Positions 1 to 10,648 of a stretch of DNA of 64,000 bases are shown here, piece after piece (position 1 is the first letter of the stretch; every line of letters begins with the position of its first letter). Origin of the DNA: Achatina immaculata (taxonomy: Eukaryota; Mollusca; Gastropoda; Stylommatophora; Achatinidae). Both the position numbers and the translations under genes were made by a program. Below the pieces are notes generated by a model that was not told where the DNA came from, ran no database searches, and worked only from the letters and a program-made list of their open reading frames with translations. The DNA is taken from positions 47,601,925 through 47,665,924 of the forward strand of contig CM019702.1 of NCBI GenBank assembly GCA_009760885.1, written 5' to 3'.

Positions 1-1290
1 CGAGAACTGGCAGAAGTGTGAAAGGTCACGTGATTTCATTTTCTGATACCGCTGATTGGTGCAGCGATTATTCACAATCTGATGTCGTCACGCTCTCGGT
101 TAATGTTTTCCTTTCTGTATAGCTCGTCCAGGGCAAACGAAACAAAACAAAACAGAAAAGTGATCATTCGAAAAGCAGGAGATGCCAAGGAGAACAAGAA
201 CATGCAGAAGAATCAAGTACTCGGAACAATGGTATGATTCTCAGTAAACAAGGGGACAAAAAAATCGTATTCGGAAACCGGCTGAAACTGATGAGTTCTT
301 ATCGAAGTGTTAAAGAAAACATTATACGGCTCGCGCAGGTTTTTTTTTTTCTGGAGATTATTTCCGTCCAGTGAGGTCAGCTTTTCTTGACCATCTGCCG
401 ACCACTGGTCTTAGAGAAGAAGTAATCTGATTTTTTTTTCGGTTGCTCATTTTTTGTGTGGGTGTGTGTGTGTGTGGACAAGCATGACGCGACCTAGAAA
501 CCTGCGCATGACTCAATCCACGGTCTTTGTTCCTCTCCTCACTCGCCATGTTTTTTTTTTCTTTTTGAAAAGGTTTCAGCGCAATCGATGTGCTCGGTTG
601 GAACATTGTGTTTTAAGGCGAAGTCATCATGCGGTTCTTGAACTCTCTGTGAAGAGAGAGAAAGAAAGAGGTGTGGGGGGGGGGATGGAGAATGAGTGAG
701 GAAAGGGGAAGGGGGAAGGGAGGGAGAGAGAGGGGGAGAGAGAATTCCTAACACAAAGATAAAAGAGCCTTAGAAACCTTTGAACGCGCTTTTCATTATT
801 ATGTTAGCAGATGTAACACGTGTATATGTGTGTATGGATTTGTCTACGACGTATGTATGAATTTAGGCAGCACTTTGTGTACTCATTTCTTATGTTTTGA
901 TTAACGACTTCCAGCACAATGAAGTTTTTGTGACTAAGCTCCCAAGATTTAAAAAAAAAAAACATTATCTGCTACGATTCAATCGCATTTTTAAAAATTT
1001 CGGTTAACTTCTTCTGCTTCTGTTCATAGTAATTTAGCGCGGTTTCGTATCTCGCGAGATCTCGTATTTTATCATGCACGAAACTGTCTTGTCTTCGATG
1101 TTGTCGGGCGTTGGTGTTGTTTGTCAGTAGCTGCAAACAGGAAGTTCGTGGCAGCCTATGCGGTGAAGATGTTGAAAATTCATGGATCGTAAAAGGGAGG
1201 GGGAGGGGAGGGGAATGAGGTTACGATAGCCAGTTTGAACATCCGAAGTGGACCCAAAAAAAAAAAAGGAACGTTTTTTGGCAGGATCCA
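1..1290. other. No gene recognised; low-complexity segments
   Basis: I see no coding region, RNA gene or recognisable transposon here. The stretch has several poly-T and poly-A runs, a short GT run near 463-476 and a GA/GGGA-rich purine tract at about 645-745. Short open frames overlap these tracts and look like chance. It could be host intergenic or intronic DNA. Confidence 0.5.
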
Positions 1291-1294
1291 CAAC

Positions 1295-1405
1295 CATAGG
1301 GACTACTACAAGGCCTGATTCAGTGTGTCCATTAGCCAGACTAAGCCTGCGTTACCGGGAGCATTAACGAAGAGGTAGGACAACGTTTTGGCCTGCTCTT
1401 CGCTA
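1295..1405 (-). repeat. A400 repeat fragment
   Basis: A degraded piece of A400 in reverse orientation. It keeps the 'taGCCAGactaaGCCTG' region and the 'aacgaagaggtaggac' stretch that in other copies lies between the conserved GCCAGGCTAGGCCTG block and GGGACAGGGTCTTGG. Both ends are lost. Classified only by similarity to the other copies in this window. Confidence 0.55.
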
Positions 1406-1600
1406 GATGTGATAATCATGCTATAAGACCTTTCAAACTACTGCCAAATCTCGGTGATTCTGAACGTGTGTGGAAAGTTAAGAGAGCCTCGATGCTTCCT
1501 TACGTCTGTCAACGAAGACCGTGAGACTTCAGTACACTCAGAAATAAGCTGCACATTGTACTTCTGGATTGCCCTTTTACTTGGCCTTAGCATCAGTTAA

Positions 1601-1935
1601 GAAGACGCTGTCCGATGAGGCAATCAGCAACTCATATCTGATATGCTAGGGTCAGGGTTAGCAACCCATAGCTGACCAAGACCTTGTCCCAACTCTCCTT
1701 TGGTACCCCCTAGTCTGGTTAACTGGGCATGGATCGCCATAGTCACCATGGTGGTGGAGTCTGCTAAAGAAGCATTGCAAACCCCCCTGCTTTTTAGCTG
1801 TACTCCGGCACTGAAAAAAGTAGCCGCCATAACCCGCTCCCGCGCCGATACGATGCTGTACCCCAACACCTTCACAGCATCGACTGCGAAGAACACCAGC
1901 ACGCAGTTGCAGGGAGATAGTAGAAGTACAAGTTA
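1601..1935 (+). repeat. A400 repeat, near full-length copy
   Basis: Good example of the commonest repeat in the window. In this orientation the order is: GACGCTGTCCGATGAGGCA near 1603; GTCAGGGTTAGCAACC; CATAGCTGACCAAGACC; TTGGTACCCCC; CCATGGTGGTGGAGTCTGC near 1746; AAGCATTGCAAACCCCCCTGC; CCGCCATAACCCGCTCC; GCATCGACTGCGAAGAACACC; and CAGTTGCAGGGAGATAGTAG at the end. No coding potential, terminal inverted repeats or clear pol III boxes are visible. Family identity is unknown. Its 3' simple tails in other copies suggest a retroposon. Confidence 0.8.
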
Positions 1936-2464
1936 AAGTTAGTCACCCCGTGGTTAATCTTAATGAGACTCCTGCCACTGGAGTCCGGCAGGTAGACACC
2001 AATATATAGTCTCTGATATGAACATAAAAAAGAAATGTAGCCAAAGTTTTTAAAAAAATACTTCTTCTTCTAATCATATCACTCATTGCTCGGCCAATTT
2101 AGGCATTCGCAAGATCATTAACGTTATCGTTTACTTTCTTTTTCTCACCGTAGTGTTAAGCTTCAGTATGATAATTGTTTGTTTCATGCGTCATTTAGAT
2201 ATAATGTTCTTTCGCTGTATCTAAGCTCACAACCCATTTTTATCCTAACATCTTCAATAAAAAGTCTTGCTTCTTTCTTTCCATATTTATTTACATGGAA
2301 GTACTGAAGTTTATCTTCTTTTATCCAGGTTAGTTGTTAAACATTTAATTTAAAATTTTGGAATAAATCTAGTTTCTATTGTATGGCTTCCATTTATTAT
2401 TTACTCACGATAGTTGCCTTATGACTCCTAATTATATCATAAGTTATCGTGGGTCCTGTATTTC
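1936..2464. other. No gene recognised; AT-rich
   Basis: AT-rich sequence with no supported coding or repeat feature. Confidence 0.5.
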
Positions 2465-2770
2465 ACTATGGGAGCGAAGATGCATAACTCAAGCTGAATG
2501 AGACAGCGATCAGTGACCCATGGCTGGCATTCTGCGTCAGGGTTGGCGAGCTATAGCCGGCCAAGACCCTATTCAACCTCTCAGTGGTGAGTGACTCTGG
2601 AAGCGGAAAGTAGTCTGGCCAAGTGGAGAGGGATCGTAGTGAGAGGACGAACCCAGTTCTAGAAATGCGTCGAGCTGAAACTGTATGTACTGGGCTAAAT
2701 AGACGCATAACCGCGATACAACACAACCACCGTCCTTTTGAGGGCGAACGAAGAAGAAGAAGAAGAAGTA
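2465..2770 (+). repeat. A400-related variant with GAA tail
   Basis: The first half resembles A400 (GTCAGGGTTGGCGAGC, then a GGCCAAGACCCTATTCAACC-like block). The second half is a different module (AGTCTGGCCAAGTGGAGAGG onwards) that ends ...GAGGGCGAACGAAGAAG and then a GAA run at about 2748-2770. The GCGAACGAAGAAG end matches the 3' end of family F. This looks like a chimaeric or sister subfamily of A400 with the same kind of tail. Confidence 0.6.
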
Positions 2771-2799
2771 GTATTTTAATATGTATATTGGGGATCGTC

Positions 2800-3010
2800 A
2801 GCCGAAGAAGTAGTACTCAAGATGGATGAGACGTAGCGATTCGTAGCTGACCGCTTCAGTCTGGGTTAGAGAAGTGCCAGTAGCTGACCAACACCCTAAC
2901 CTAACTCCATTTGGTGCACCGGATAATTGATAATAGTCTGGTCAAACAAGCAGCGATGGAAATGGGAAATGAAAGACCGGGTCCTAAAAATATACTATGC
3001 CAAAGTCGGA
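2800..3010 (+). repeat. Second copy of the A400-related variant, degraded
   Basis: It repeats the order seen at 2465-2650: a GATGGATGAGACGTAGCGAT-like start, GTCTGGGTTAGAG, TAGCTGACCAACACCCTAAC, TTGGTGCACC, then AGTCTGGTCAAACAAGCAG and ACCGGGTCCTAAAA. It sits next to the GAA tail of the previous copy in the same orientation. Confidence 0.5.
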
Positions 3011-4263
3011 TGTTTCAGATCGAAAGTCGCAGATAAAAAAACCAGATCTGAGTCTGTGATACGATATTCTTTTGAGAATAAACACAGAAAAAAATGAAGA
3101 TATGTAAGAGGATGATTAAAAAAGTAACGGCAAATTGACAATATTTGACGAAAGAAACACTCCCTACACATATCAAACTTCCGTGCATGGAAGATACATT
3201 ATTAGTGAATACACTGACACTGTCAGATAGATGGCGTAAAGCGTTTAACCGGAAGGGCGCCATTTTCAACATGGCGGCGTCCGTAACTTTTTGCACCATA
3301 AGAACTCGTAAGAAAAGGTTAGTCTATATGTAGTTAACTATAACGTCACTTCCAACAAGTGCGTAAGTGCACAAATGAGAGCAGAGGTGGGCTTTGGCGG
3401 AATCCAAGTCTTTAATTCCAGGCAGCAGCTACCGAGCCGGCCATTCTCGCTCAACTAAATTTCTTGATTATATGCTTTACTACTCTCTGTACAATCCATT
3501 TATTCTTTGTAAAGGGCAGAAACGAAGAAAGTAAAGGACTGCTAGTTCGTTGCTTAGCAAAGCGTGGGCAGTTCTATCCTACGGCGGCTGAGTAATGGAG
3601 GAGTGGAGGAGGTCAGCAGTCGAAGAAAACGTGTTGGTTGAATAGAGCTCTCATATCTAACACATGCAGCTCTATAACCACTACCTAACAAAAGAGATGC
3701 TACTTTTTTTTTAGTAAAATTTGGCGGGGGGGGGGGGGGGGGAGGGGGGAGTCCGCGCCGTCTTCATGTAGCACTGTTTTTTTTTAATGGTGCAGTTACT
3801 TCATAAACTGTTTTGCCCAGTCCTTATTACAGTCCTGCCACGTGATTGTCAAATATTATTAATACTGAGTGGTACTGGAAATATCAAACAGCTGCATGAA
3901 ATATGCTTCTTTTTTTTTAAACACACATACACACACACTCACACATACTCTCTCACATACACGCACCCACTCATACCTCAATAAGGGGAAGGTACTCTGT
4001 TCATAAGTCTAGTTCCGGGTGGATAATTATGATTTAAAGGAATTTCATGCTTTACTTCCCCTGACATACGGGACCATCAAAATGGACACTGATAGTCTCC
4101 ATGATGAACTGAAGCACTATACATTTTTTTTTTAATCAGTTTTTTTTTAACAGTTTTTTTTTCTTTCCTTATTTATTAATTTCTTCTAATTTCGTTCAGT
4201 TACGCTGATTATTTACGGTTTTGTAACTTTATTTCTCTGTCTGTTTACTTTTTTCTGTTAGAA

Positions 4264-4299
<36 letters not shown>

Positions 4300-4440
4300 T
4301 TGTAGAATTGTCACATTTTATCAATGCTGGCCGTGTTCTGTGTGCTGTCTTAACTTGTTCGTCGCTAACGCGGATGTATGTGTGAATATACTCTATATAC
4401 ATGTATGTGTGCATGTTGCAGGATTTTAAATTATTATAAA
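3011..4440. other. No gene recognised; several simple repeats
   Basis: No coding region can be supported. Simple sequence includes a long G run at about 3724-3748, CA/CTCA repeats at about 3918-3965, several poly-T blocks near 4123-4163 and a TA tract at about 4264-4298. Confidence 0.5.
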
Positions 4441-6294
4441 ATATTTAAAAAAACGACGAGCAAAGAGTGAGCATATAAACCGAGGTGTTGTCCTAGCAAG
4501 ATAATTAAAGAAATAAAACGCAAATGCAGAGAAGCAAAAGAAGTGTGGTTAAATGAACAGTGTAGACAAATAGAGGACTCTCATAATAAAGACAGCAAAA
4601 ATATGCACAAACGAATTAGTGAACTCACGGGCAGGAAGGTAAAATATACCACAGGATGCCTGAAATCAAAAGAAGGTAAAATGTTAATGGCAAAAGAAGA
4701 CATTGTGGACAGGTGGACAGAGTACATCAGTGAGTTATATGAAGGAGAAGACCAGAATTAACACCAGATACTGAAAATTGTGATGGACCACCAATACTTG
4801 AAGGTGAAATCATAGATGCCATCAAACACATGAAGAAAGGAAAAGTGACTGGGTCTGATAATATAACAATAGAAGAAATAGAGGCACTAGAGGAGATAGG
4901 AATAAAAATAATAACCAAGTTACTGAATGACATTTACAACAGTGGTTATATTCCCAGTGACCTGATTAAATCCACGTTTATAGCACTACCAAAGAAACCA
5001 GGTGCAAAGGAATGTGATAACCACAGGACTATCACCTCTCATGTCACATAACGAAACTACTTCTGAGAATTATTATGAGAAGAACAAGGGAAAAAATAAA
5101 AATGGAAATAGCAGATGAACAGTTTGGGTTTGTTGAAGGAAAGGGAACACATAACGCCATTTATGCTTTACGAACACTAACAGAAAGAGCTTTAGAAGTA
5201 CAGAAAGATATCTACTTATGCTTCATTGATTACACCATGGCATTCGACAAGATGAAACATAATGAAATTATTAAAATGCTTGAAGACATCAATATAGACA
5301 GCAAAGACTTGAGGATTGTAAAGCATCTATACTGGCAGCAAGAAGCAGCAGTTCAGTTGAAAATAGAATTGGAAAATATCAACCTATAAAACAAGGAATG
5401 CGACAAGGATGTGTAATATCTCCAGACCTTTTTTCTCTGTATAACGAGATTATTCTAAGAACAATCATCACAGAACCAGGCATAAAAACTATAGGATACA
5501 ATATTAACAACCTTCGGTATGCTGACCACACAGTACTGATAGCTGAGAACCAACAAGACCTGCAAAATCTCTTGGATAAAGTCGCTAATGGAAGTGAACA
5601 GAAAGGCCTTACTTTGAACATCAAAAGACAGAGGCTATGGTTATATCTATTACATTTTCTAAGACTGCAGTATAAAATTAAACGGAACTATTCTAAAGCA
5701 GGTGCAGAAATTCGAATACCTTGGATCAGTAATAACTTCAGATGAGAAATGTAAAACAGAAATTAGGAACAGAATAGGCCAAGCAAAGATTGCAATTCAG
5801 AGAATGAGAAACATATTATGCAGCACATCCTTATCAATGAAAACGAGTCCTAAAATACTGTATTGAACCTATCTTGTTATACGGAAGTGAATCATGGCAG
5901 GTTTGCACAAAAATCTCTGGAAGCAGCAGAAATATGGTTTATTAGAAGAATGTTGCGAATCCCTTGAACAGCAAAAATAACTAATGAAGAATGTATGAGA
6001 AGAGCTGGAGAGACAAAAAATCTCGTCAAGAGAGAGAGAGAGAGAGAGAGAGAGAATGTACTTTCATAGGACATGCAGTGAGAAGAGGGGGCATTGAAAA
6101 TATTATAATAACAGGAAAAATAGAGGGGAAAAGATCCATAGGAAGACCAAGCGAAATGATACTGGACAGACTGACGGGATGGTGTGAGAGGAGATCACCA
6201 ACTGAGCTGATGGCCTGCATGAAGGATCGTGTACTCTGGAGAAGCATAATAACCAACGCCAGTCGACACGGCACCCGATGATGATGATGATGAT
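4441..6294 (+). mobile_element. LINE-A: RTE/BovB-like non-LTR retrotransposon, 5'-truncated
   Basis: About 1.85 kb of reverse-transcriptase and C-terminal coding sequence running left to right, broken by frameshifts and stops. It ends at a trinucleotide GAT run (6279-6294), the kind of simple tail RTE-clade LINEs carry. No endonuclease domain is present, so the copy is 5'-truncated. A GA run at about 6030-6055 has expanded inside the coding region. The same 3' end recurs at 21078-21278 (+), 51100-51525 (-) and, more diverged, at 36456-36800 (-). Confidence 0.85.
4543..6281 (+). pseudogene. Broken reverse transcriptase of LINE-A
   Basis: Reading frames follow one another at 4543-4761, 4830-5051, 5075-5389, 5398-5745 and 5991-6281, each separated by frameshifts or stops. 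Visible RT blocks in order: a GSDNI segment; FIALPKKPGAKECDNHRT; FVEGKGTHNAIYAL; motif A CFIDYTMAFDKM with its aspartate kept; RQGCVISPDLFSLYNEI (motif B); and LRYADHTVLIAE (motif C), where the usual YADD has become YADH. The C-terminal part has an IGRPSEMILD-type conserved tail. With motif C mutated and several breaks this copy cannot make active enzyme. The domain order matches the RTE/BovB clade; the subfamily is not determined. Confidence 0.85.
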
Positions 6295-6384
6295 GTCCTA
6301 GCCATTTGTTTTGTTAATATAAGAAGACATTTTTCGTTTTCATTTCAGTTCCAGTAAACTTGGATCCTTATGGGCGCTCCAGGT

Positions 6385-6965
6385 GTGTAAGACGGGGGCT
6401 TATGGGTGGGTAAGGCGAGTCTTCCATGTGTGTAAGAGGAGGTTTACGGGTGTATAAGATGGTTGTTCTGGGTGTGTAAGAGGAGGTTTACGGGTGTATA
6501 AGATGGTTGTTCTGGGTGTGTAAGAGGAGGTTTACGGGTGTATAAGATGGTTGTTCTGGGTGTGTAAGAGGAGGTTTACGGGTGTATAAGATGGTTGTTC
6601 TGGGTGTGTAAGAAGAGGTTTACGTGTGTATAAGATGGTTGTTCTGGGTGTGTAAGAAGAGGTTTACGTGTGTATAAGATGGTTGTTCTGGGTGTGTAAG
6701 AAGAGGTTTACGGGTGTATAAGATGGTTGTTCTGGGTGTGTAAGAAGAGGTTTACGTGTGTATAAGATGGTTGTTCTGGGTGTGTAAGAAGAGGTTTACG
6801 TGTGTATAAGATGGTTGTTCTGGGTGTGTAAGAAAAGGTTTACGTGTGTATAAGATGGTTGTTCTGGGTGTGTAAGAAGAGGTTTATGTGTGTATAAGAT
6901 AGGCGTTCTGGGTGTGTAAGACGAGGTTTATGTGTGTGTATAAGATAGGCGTTCTGGGCGTACAA
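6385..6965. repeat. 44-bp minisatellite, about 12-13 units
   Basis: Tandem units of the form GGGTGTGTAAGAAGAGGTTT / ACGTGTGTATAAGATGGTTG / TTCT (44 bp). Left-hand units have AGAGGAGG and CGGGTGTAT; right-hand units have AGAAGAGG and CGTGTGTAT. The first and last units are degenerate. The unit resembles no transposon in this window. Confidence 0.9.
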
Positions 6966-7179
6966 GATAAAGAGCAGTGTAGCACAGATAGTCAAGACTA
7001 AACTATATTTTCCTCTTTTCTCTTCTCCAAAGACCCTCCCACCACCTACCTGTTTTTGGAGACTAATTAATGTCTGTCCAGTCAGACATGGTCCATTATG
7101 AGACTTTATAAGAAGTCCGATATTACAGGTAGATCCAGATTGTTGTCTTCTGTATATGCACAGTAAAATTATATGCGTA

Positions 7180-7640
7180 TCTCCCTAACTGTCTGTCTCT
7201 CTTTGTCTGTTTGTATCTCTCTCCGTTTGTCTCTCTGCATGTTTTTGTCTGTCTGCGTGTCAGTCTGTCTATCTGTCTCTCCGTTAGTCAGTCTGTCTCT
7301 CTATCCTTATATCTAGTTGCCTCTGTCAGTCTGCCTGTTCCTTTGTCTCTCTCTTTCTCTGTCTCTTCTTATTTGTTCTTATTTGTTCTCTGTCTCTTCT
7401 TATCTGTGTCTTATTTGCGTCTCTTCTTATCTGTGTCTGTTAGTCTGTCTGCCCTGCTGTCCATATGACTGTTTATCTGTCAGTGTGCCTGTATCTTTCT
7501 GCATGTGTCTCTCTATCTGCCTGTATGTCAGTATGTCTTTTACATGTCTCTGTTTTTCATTCCGTCTCAGTCAGTCTGTGTCTGTCCACCTGCCCATCTA
7601 CCTGTCCGCTTACCTGTCTGTCTCCTCTGTCTCGAGGTAG
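7180..7640 (+). repeat. CT-rich degenerate TCTG/TCTC microsatellite
   Basis: A long interrupted run built from CTGTCTGT, TCTCTCT and TATCTGTCTG motifs. Several overlapping frames stay open only because the tract lacks stops in C/T-rich codons (Ser, Leu, Cys and Val rich). I see no reason to treat these frames as genes. Confidence 0.75.
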
Positions 7641-8249
7641 TCTCCGTCTACAATTGTATGTCCATTACCAAAACCACTTTATTTTCACTATCCCGTCTAC
7701 TCTAAAATGACAGCCGTTGAAATGCCCTTTGCAGCACAAGAAAGAAAACACACCCAAAAACCCGAGGGTGAAAGAAGAAACCATAAACAAAGAGCCAAGT
7801 TTTAAGAAAGCCACTGACAGAAGAAGAGAGGTGCGCTCGGACAGATCTGGACAAGGTTGTCTCTAGTTAACTCCCTTGTCATTGAAACTCGGTGCACAAA
7901 AAAAAAAAAAAATGAATGCAGTTATGAGAAAGGGAATTAGAAGAAAGGGGAATTTTTGTGAACTTTTTATTTCCCAGGTGCTGAGAGCAGTGAAAGAAAG
8001 TAATCAGGTGGGCGGAGGCCAGTGTGTGGGAAAATGTAGCTAACTACAAGTTTTTAACAGTTGCGAGTAAAGGATTAGTTGGTAAGGCTGTGGTCAGGAT
8101 ACAATCGTTTATATAGAAACAGATAATTGGGTTTCTTAGCAGTTTAGTAGGAAAACTGAAACACATTCTTGGTAGTCCTGTAAACAGTGAAGCCAGAAGT
8201 ACTGAAAACACTATTATTAAACATAAATTTTATATATTGTCTTGTTCTG
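7641..8249. other. No gene recognised
   Basis: Apart from an A run near 7899-7912, nothing identifiable. Confidence 0.5.
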
Positions 8250-8655
8250 TGCCGTCTCCCTGTAGCTGCGAGCTGGTGCCGTCTCCCTGTAGCTGCGAGC
8301 TGGTGCCGTCTCCCTGTAGCTGCGAGCTGGTGCCGTCTCCCTGTACCTGCGAGCTGGTGCCGTCTCCCTGTAGCTGCGAGCTGGTGCCGTCTCCCTGTAC
8401 CTGCGAGCTGGTGCCGTCTCCCTGTAGCTGCGAGCTGGTGCCGTCTCCCTGTACCTGCGAGCTGGTGCCGTCTCCCTGTAGCTGCGAGCTGGTGCCGTCT
8501 CCCTGTACCTGCGAGCTGGTGCCGTCTCCCTGTACCTGCGAGCTGGTGCCGTCTCCCTGTAGCTGCGAGCTGGTGCCGTCTCCCTGTACCTGCGAGCTGG
8601 TGCCGTCTCCCTGTACCTGCGAGCTGGTGCCGTCTCCCTGTAGCTGCGAGCTGGT
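8250..8655. repeat. 27-bp minisatellite, 15 units, grown from the end of an A400 copy
   Basis: Fifteen near-perfect units of CCGTCTCCCTGTAGCTGCGA + GCTGGTG. A single G/C site distinguishes TAGCTG from TACCTG units; reading left to right the order is G G G C G C G C G C C G C C G. The unit is the A400 terminal block (CTGTAGCTGCGAGCTGGTG), and the array passes straight into the rest of a reverse-strand A400 copy. Because 27 is a multiple of three and the unit has no stops, long frames stay open on both strands; these are artefacts. Confidence 0.95.
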
Positions 8656-8955
8656 GTTCTTTGCAGCCGATGCTGTGAAGAGGCACCGGCTTGGATGCGA
8701 GTTATGACAGCTATTTTTTTTCAGTCCCGTAGTGCAGTTAACAAGCAGGGGGTGGGCAATACTTCTTTAGCAGACTCCACCACCATGAGGACTATGGCGA
8801 TCCCTGCATCCCTGCCCCGTTAGCCAGGATAGGCCAGTTACTGGAGACACCATCTACTTGGTAGGATGGGGTCTTGGTCAGCTATGGTTCGCTAACCCTG
8901 ACGCTAGCATTACACTATGGGTCGCTGATTGCCTTATCGGACAGCGTCTTTTCAT
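8640..8955 (-). repeat. A400 repeat, host copy of the 27-bp array
   Basis: Reverse-orientation A400 carrying in order: TTCTTTGCAGCCGATGCTGT, GCGAGTTATGACAGCTA, CTTCTTTAGCAGACTCCACC, GATCCCTGC, GGGTCTTGGTCAGCTATGG, TTCGCTAACCCTGACGCTAG and GATTGCCTTATCGGACAGCG. The A400 tail end adjoins the minisatellite. The A400 head end is followed by a CA/TA microsatellite. Confidence 0.85.
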
Positions 8956-8962
8956 ACACACA

Positions 8963-9039
<77 letters not shown>

Positions 9040-9045
9040 TATATA
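8951..9045. repeat. CA then TA compound microsatellite
   Basis: A CACACA run passes directly into a TATATA run ending near 9045. Simple repeat. Confidence 0.9.
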
Positions 9046-9440
9046 AAGTGTATTGTATATGTTCCTTTGCATTTTCCAGAGGCCACTGTAGGTGACCCAC
9101 GGATCTATTGACCGGACACTTTGTGACTTTTCTCTTGTGGTACATTAAAGACAATGTTTACGTGCCCCTACCATCCACAAGTTCTGAACATGCTGAAGCA
9201 GCCAGACACGGACGTCATGTACCTGTTACTCTCAGATATGCTACACACTACCTCGGGGGGGGGGAGAACTTGATTATCGCACTATATGTGTCATCCAAGA
9301 GTGAAATGGTGTGGGGGAGGGGGCCTGCTAAAGTGTGTCTAACATTCGGAGAATTTCTCTACCAAATAACACACATTTTCTCCATACATAATTGTCTTCA
9401 TGCATTGGCCTCTGGAAAGTATAAAGAGACTTTTGGATCG

Positions 9441-9471
<31 letters not shown>

Positions 9472-10094
9472 TGTGTAGAGACATGCATTCGTCTGTCAGG
9501 TTGAACATATGTGGTTTGAATCCGTCCGGAATTCTGTACAAATTGATATTTGGCCCTTTCTAGAACTGGGGAACAGATGCAGATCATATCACCCACTATG
9601 GAGAGAGAGAGAGAGAGTTAGAGAGAGAGAGAGAGAGAGAGATAGAGAAGCACTAGTACCAGATAAGTGTACATGTATACACATTCTGAATGTAAACGTT
9701 GAATCCGGCTAACAGACAGACAAAGCGGCAAACATGAACAAGAGACGTAGACCACGATAACCGAGATGTAATGTCTACAGTAAACACAAGTGATCACTTG
9801 TAATGACTGTAGTATCAGCCATCGACGCAACGCTCCTTAGTATTGTACTAACATAGATTTTTTTTTAATCGTTGCTCCAAGAAATGATAGTGTTAAGACT
9901 ATTTGGTACTAAGGATGCTGGTAGCTAAACGGGCAGCTGATATAACCTGTTCAGTAAATGGTTTCCAGCTCAGCTACAATAAGTCAGTCTTTTGTGCTCT
10001 CTACCCCAATCTATCTCTCTCTCTCCTCTCTCTCTCTCTCTTTCTCTCCAGCTCTTTGATTTGTTTTTGTTTTGTTTTGTTCTCTGGTGTTAAT
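9046..10094. other. No gene recognised; short microsatellites
   Basis: Contains CT/GT runs at about 9440-9477, GA runs at about 9600-9648 and CT runs at about 10014-10048. A frame at 9108-9563 has no recognisable domain and crosses the CT/GT run, so I do not call it a gene. Confidence 0.5.
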
Positions 10095-10096
10095 CT

Positions 10097-10345
10097 TTGC
10101 TCAGTGGTTAGGCGTTCGGTTTATTAATCCCACTGTACCAGGTTCAAATCCCATCAGTGGGGATTTTTTTCTGGTTCCGCCGCACCTAAAAGGCCACAGG
10201 GTTTATCCAGCCTCTAAATATGGGTACCTGAGAAATCTGGGAAGGTAAATGTGGCCAACTTTCATGTGCCGATGGTCTTGGAACTACGGGTCTAACACCG
10301 TATCCCCAGTAAGGCATGGAAACGGGGTTTTACCTTTTCATCTTT
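10097..10345 (+). mobile_element. SINE-H: tRNA-headed SINE
   Basis: The head looks like a tRNA-derived pol III promoter. A box-A-like TGGTTAGGCGTT lies at 10105-10116 and a perfect box B, GGTTCAAATCC, at 10141-10151. The body follows with GTTCCGCCGCACCTAAAAGG, a GGTACCTGAGAAATCTGGG segment, CATGTGCCGATGGTC and a conserved end ACACCGTATCCCCAGTAAGG...GGGGTTTTACC. Fragments of the same element recur at 24930-24990, 35776-35910 (reverse) and, split by an insertion, at 40178-41575. Confidence 0.75.
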
Positions 10346-10648
10346 TTTTAAACCATATTTTCTTTATTTTTATCGATCTAAACCGCTCTCGTTTCTCTCT
10401 CTATCCCCCCCCCTCCTTATTTCCATAGCGAAATGTTTAAATCTGCAGTTCTCTAGCGAATAAACTCCACTGTCTTTTTCCCTCACCATTTTTCTTGTAC
10501 ATACTGTGGAATTTAGACTGTCCCAATCCGATCTTTTTAGCAATTATGTACCATTCTAGACGTCACAAGGTAAGAAATCACCAAGTATACGCTGTACTCA
10601 TGAGCTGTCGTGTACAAATGAATTCAAGACTAGCCTTGAATTTTGTTT
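10346..10648. other. No feature recognised
   Basis: Pyrimidine-rich, with nothing identifiable. Confidence 0.5.

Noticed and set aside
7211..7710. Overlapping Ser/Leu/Cys-rich frames of 66-107 codons
   Set aside because: Product of the CT-rich microsatellite.
8144..8707. Three long frames of 156-180 codons with Cys/Pro or His/Arg repeats
   Set aside because: The 27-bp period is a multiple of three and lacks stops, so both strands stay open; the sequence is A400-derived.
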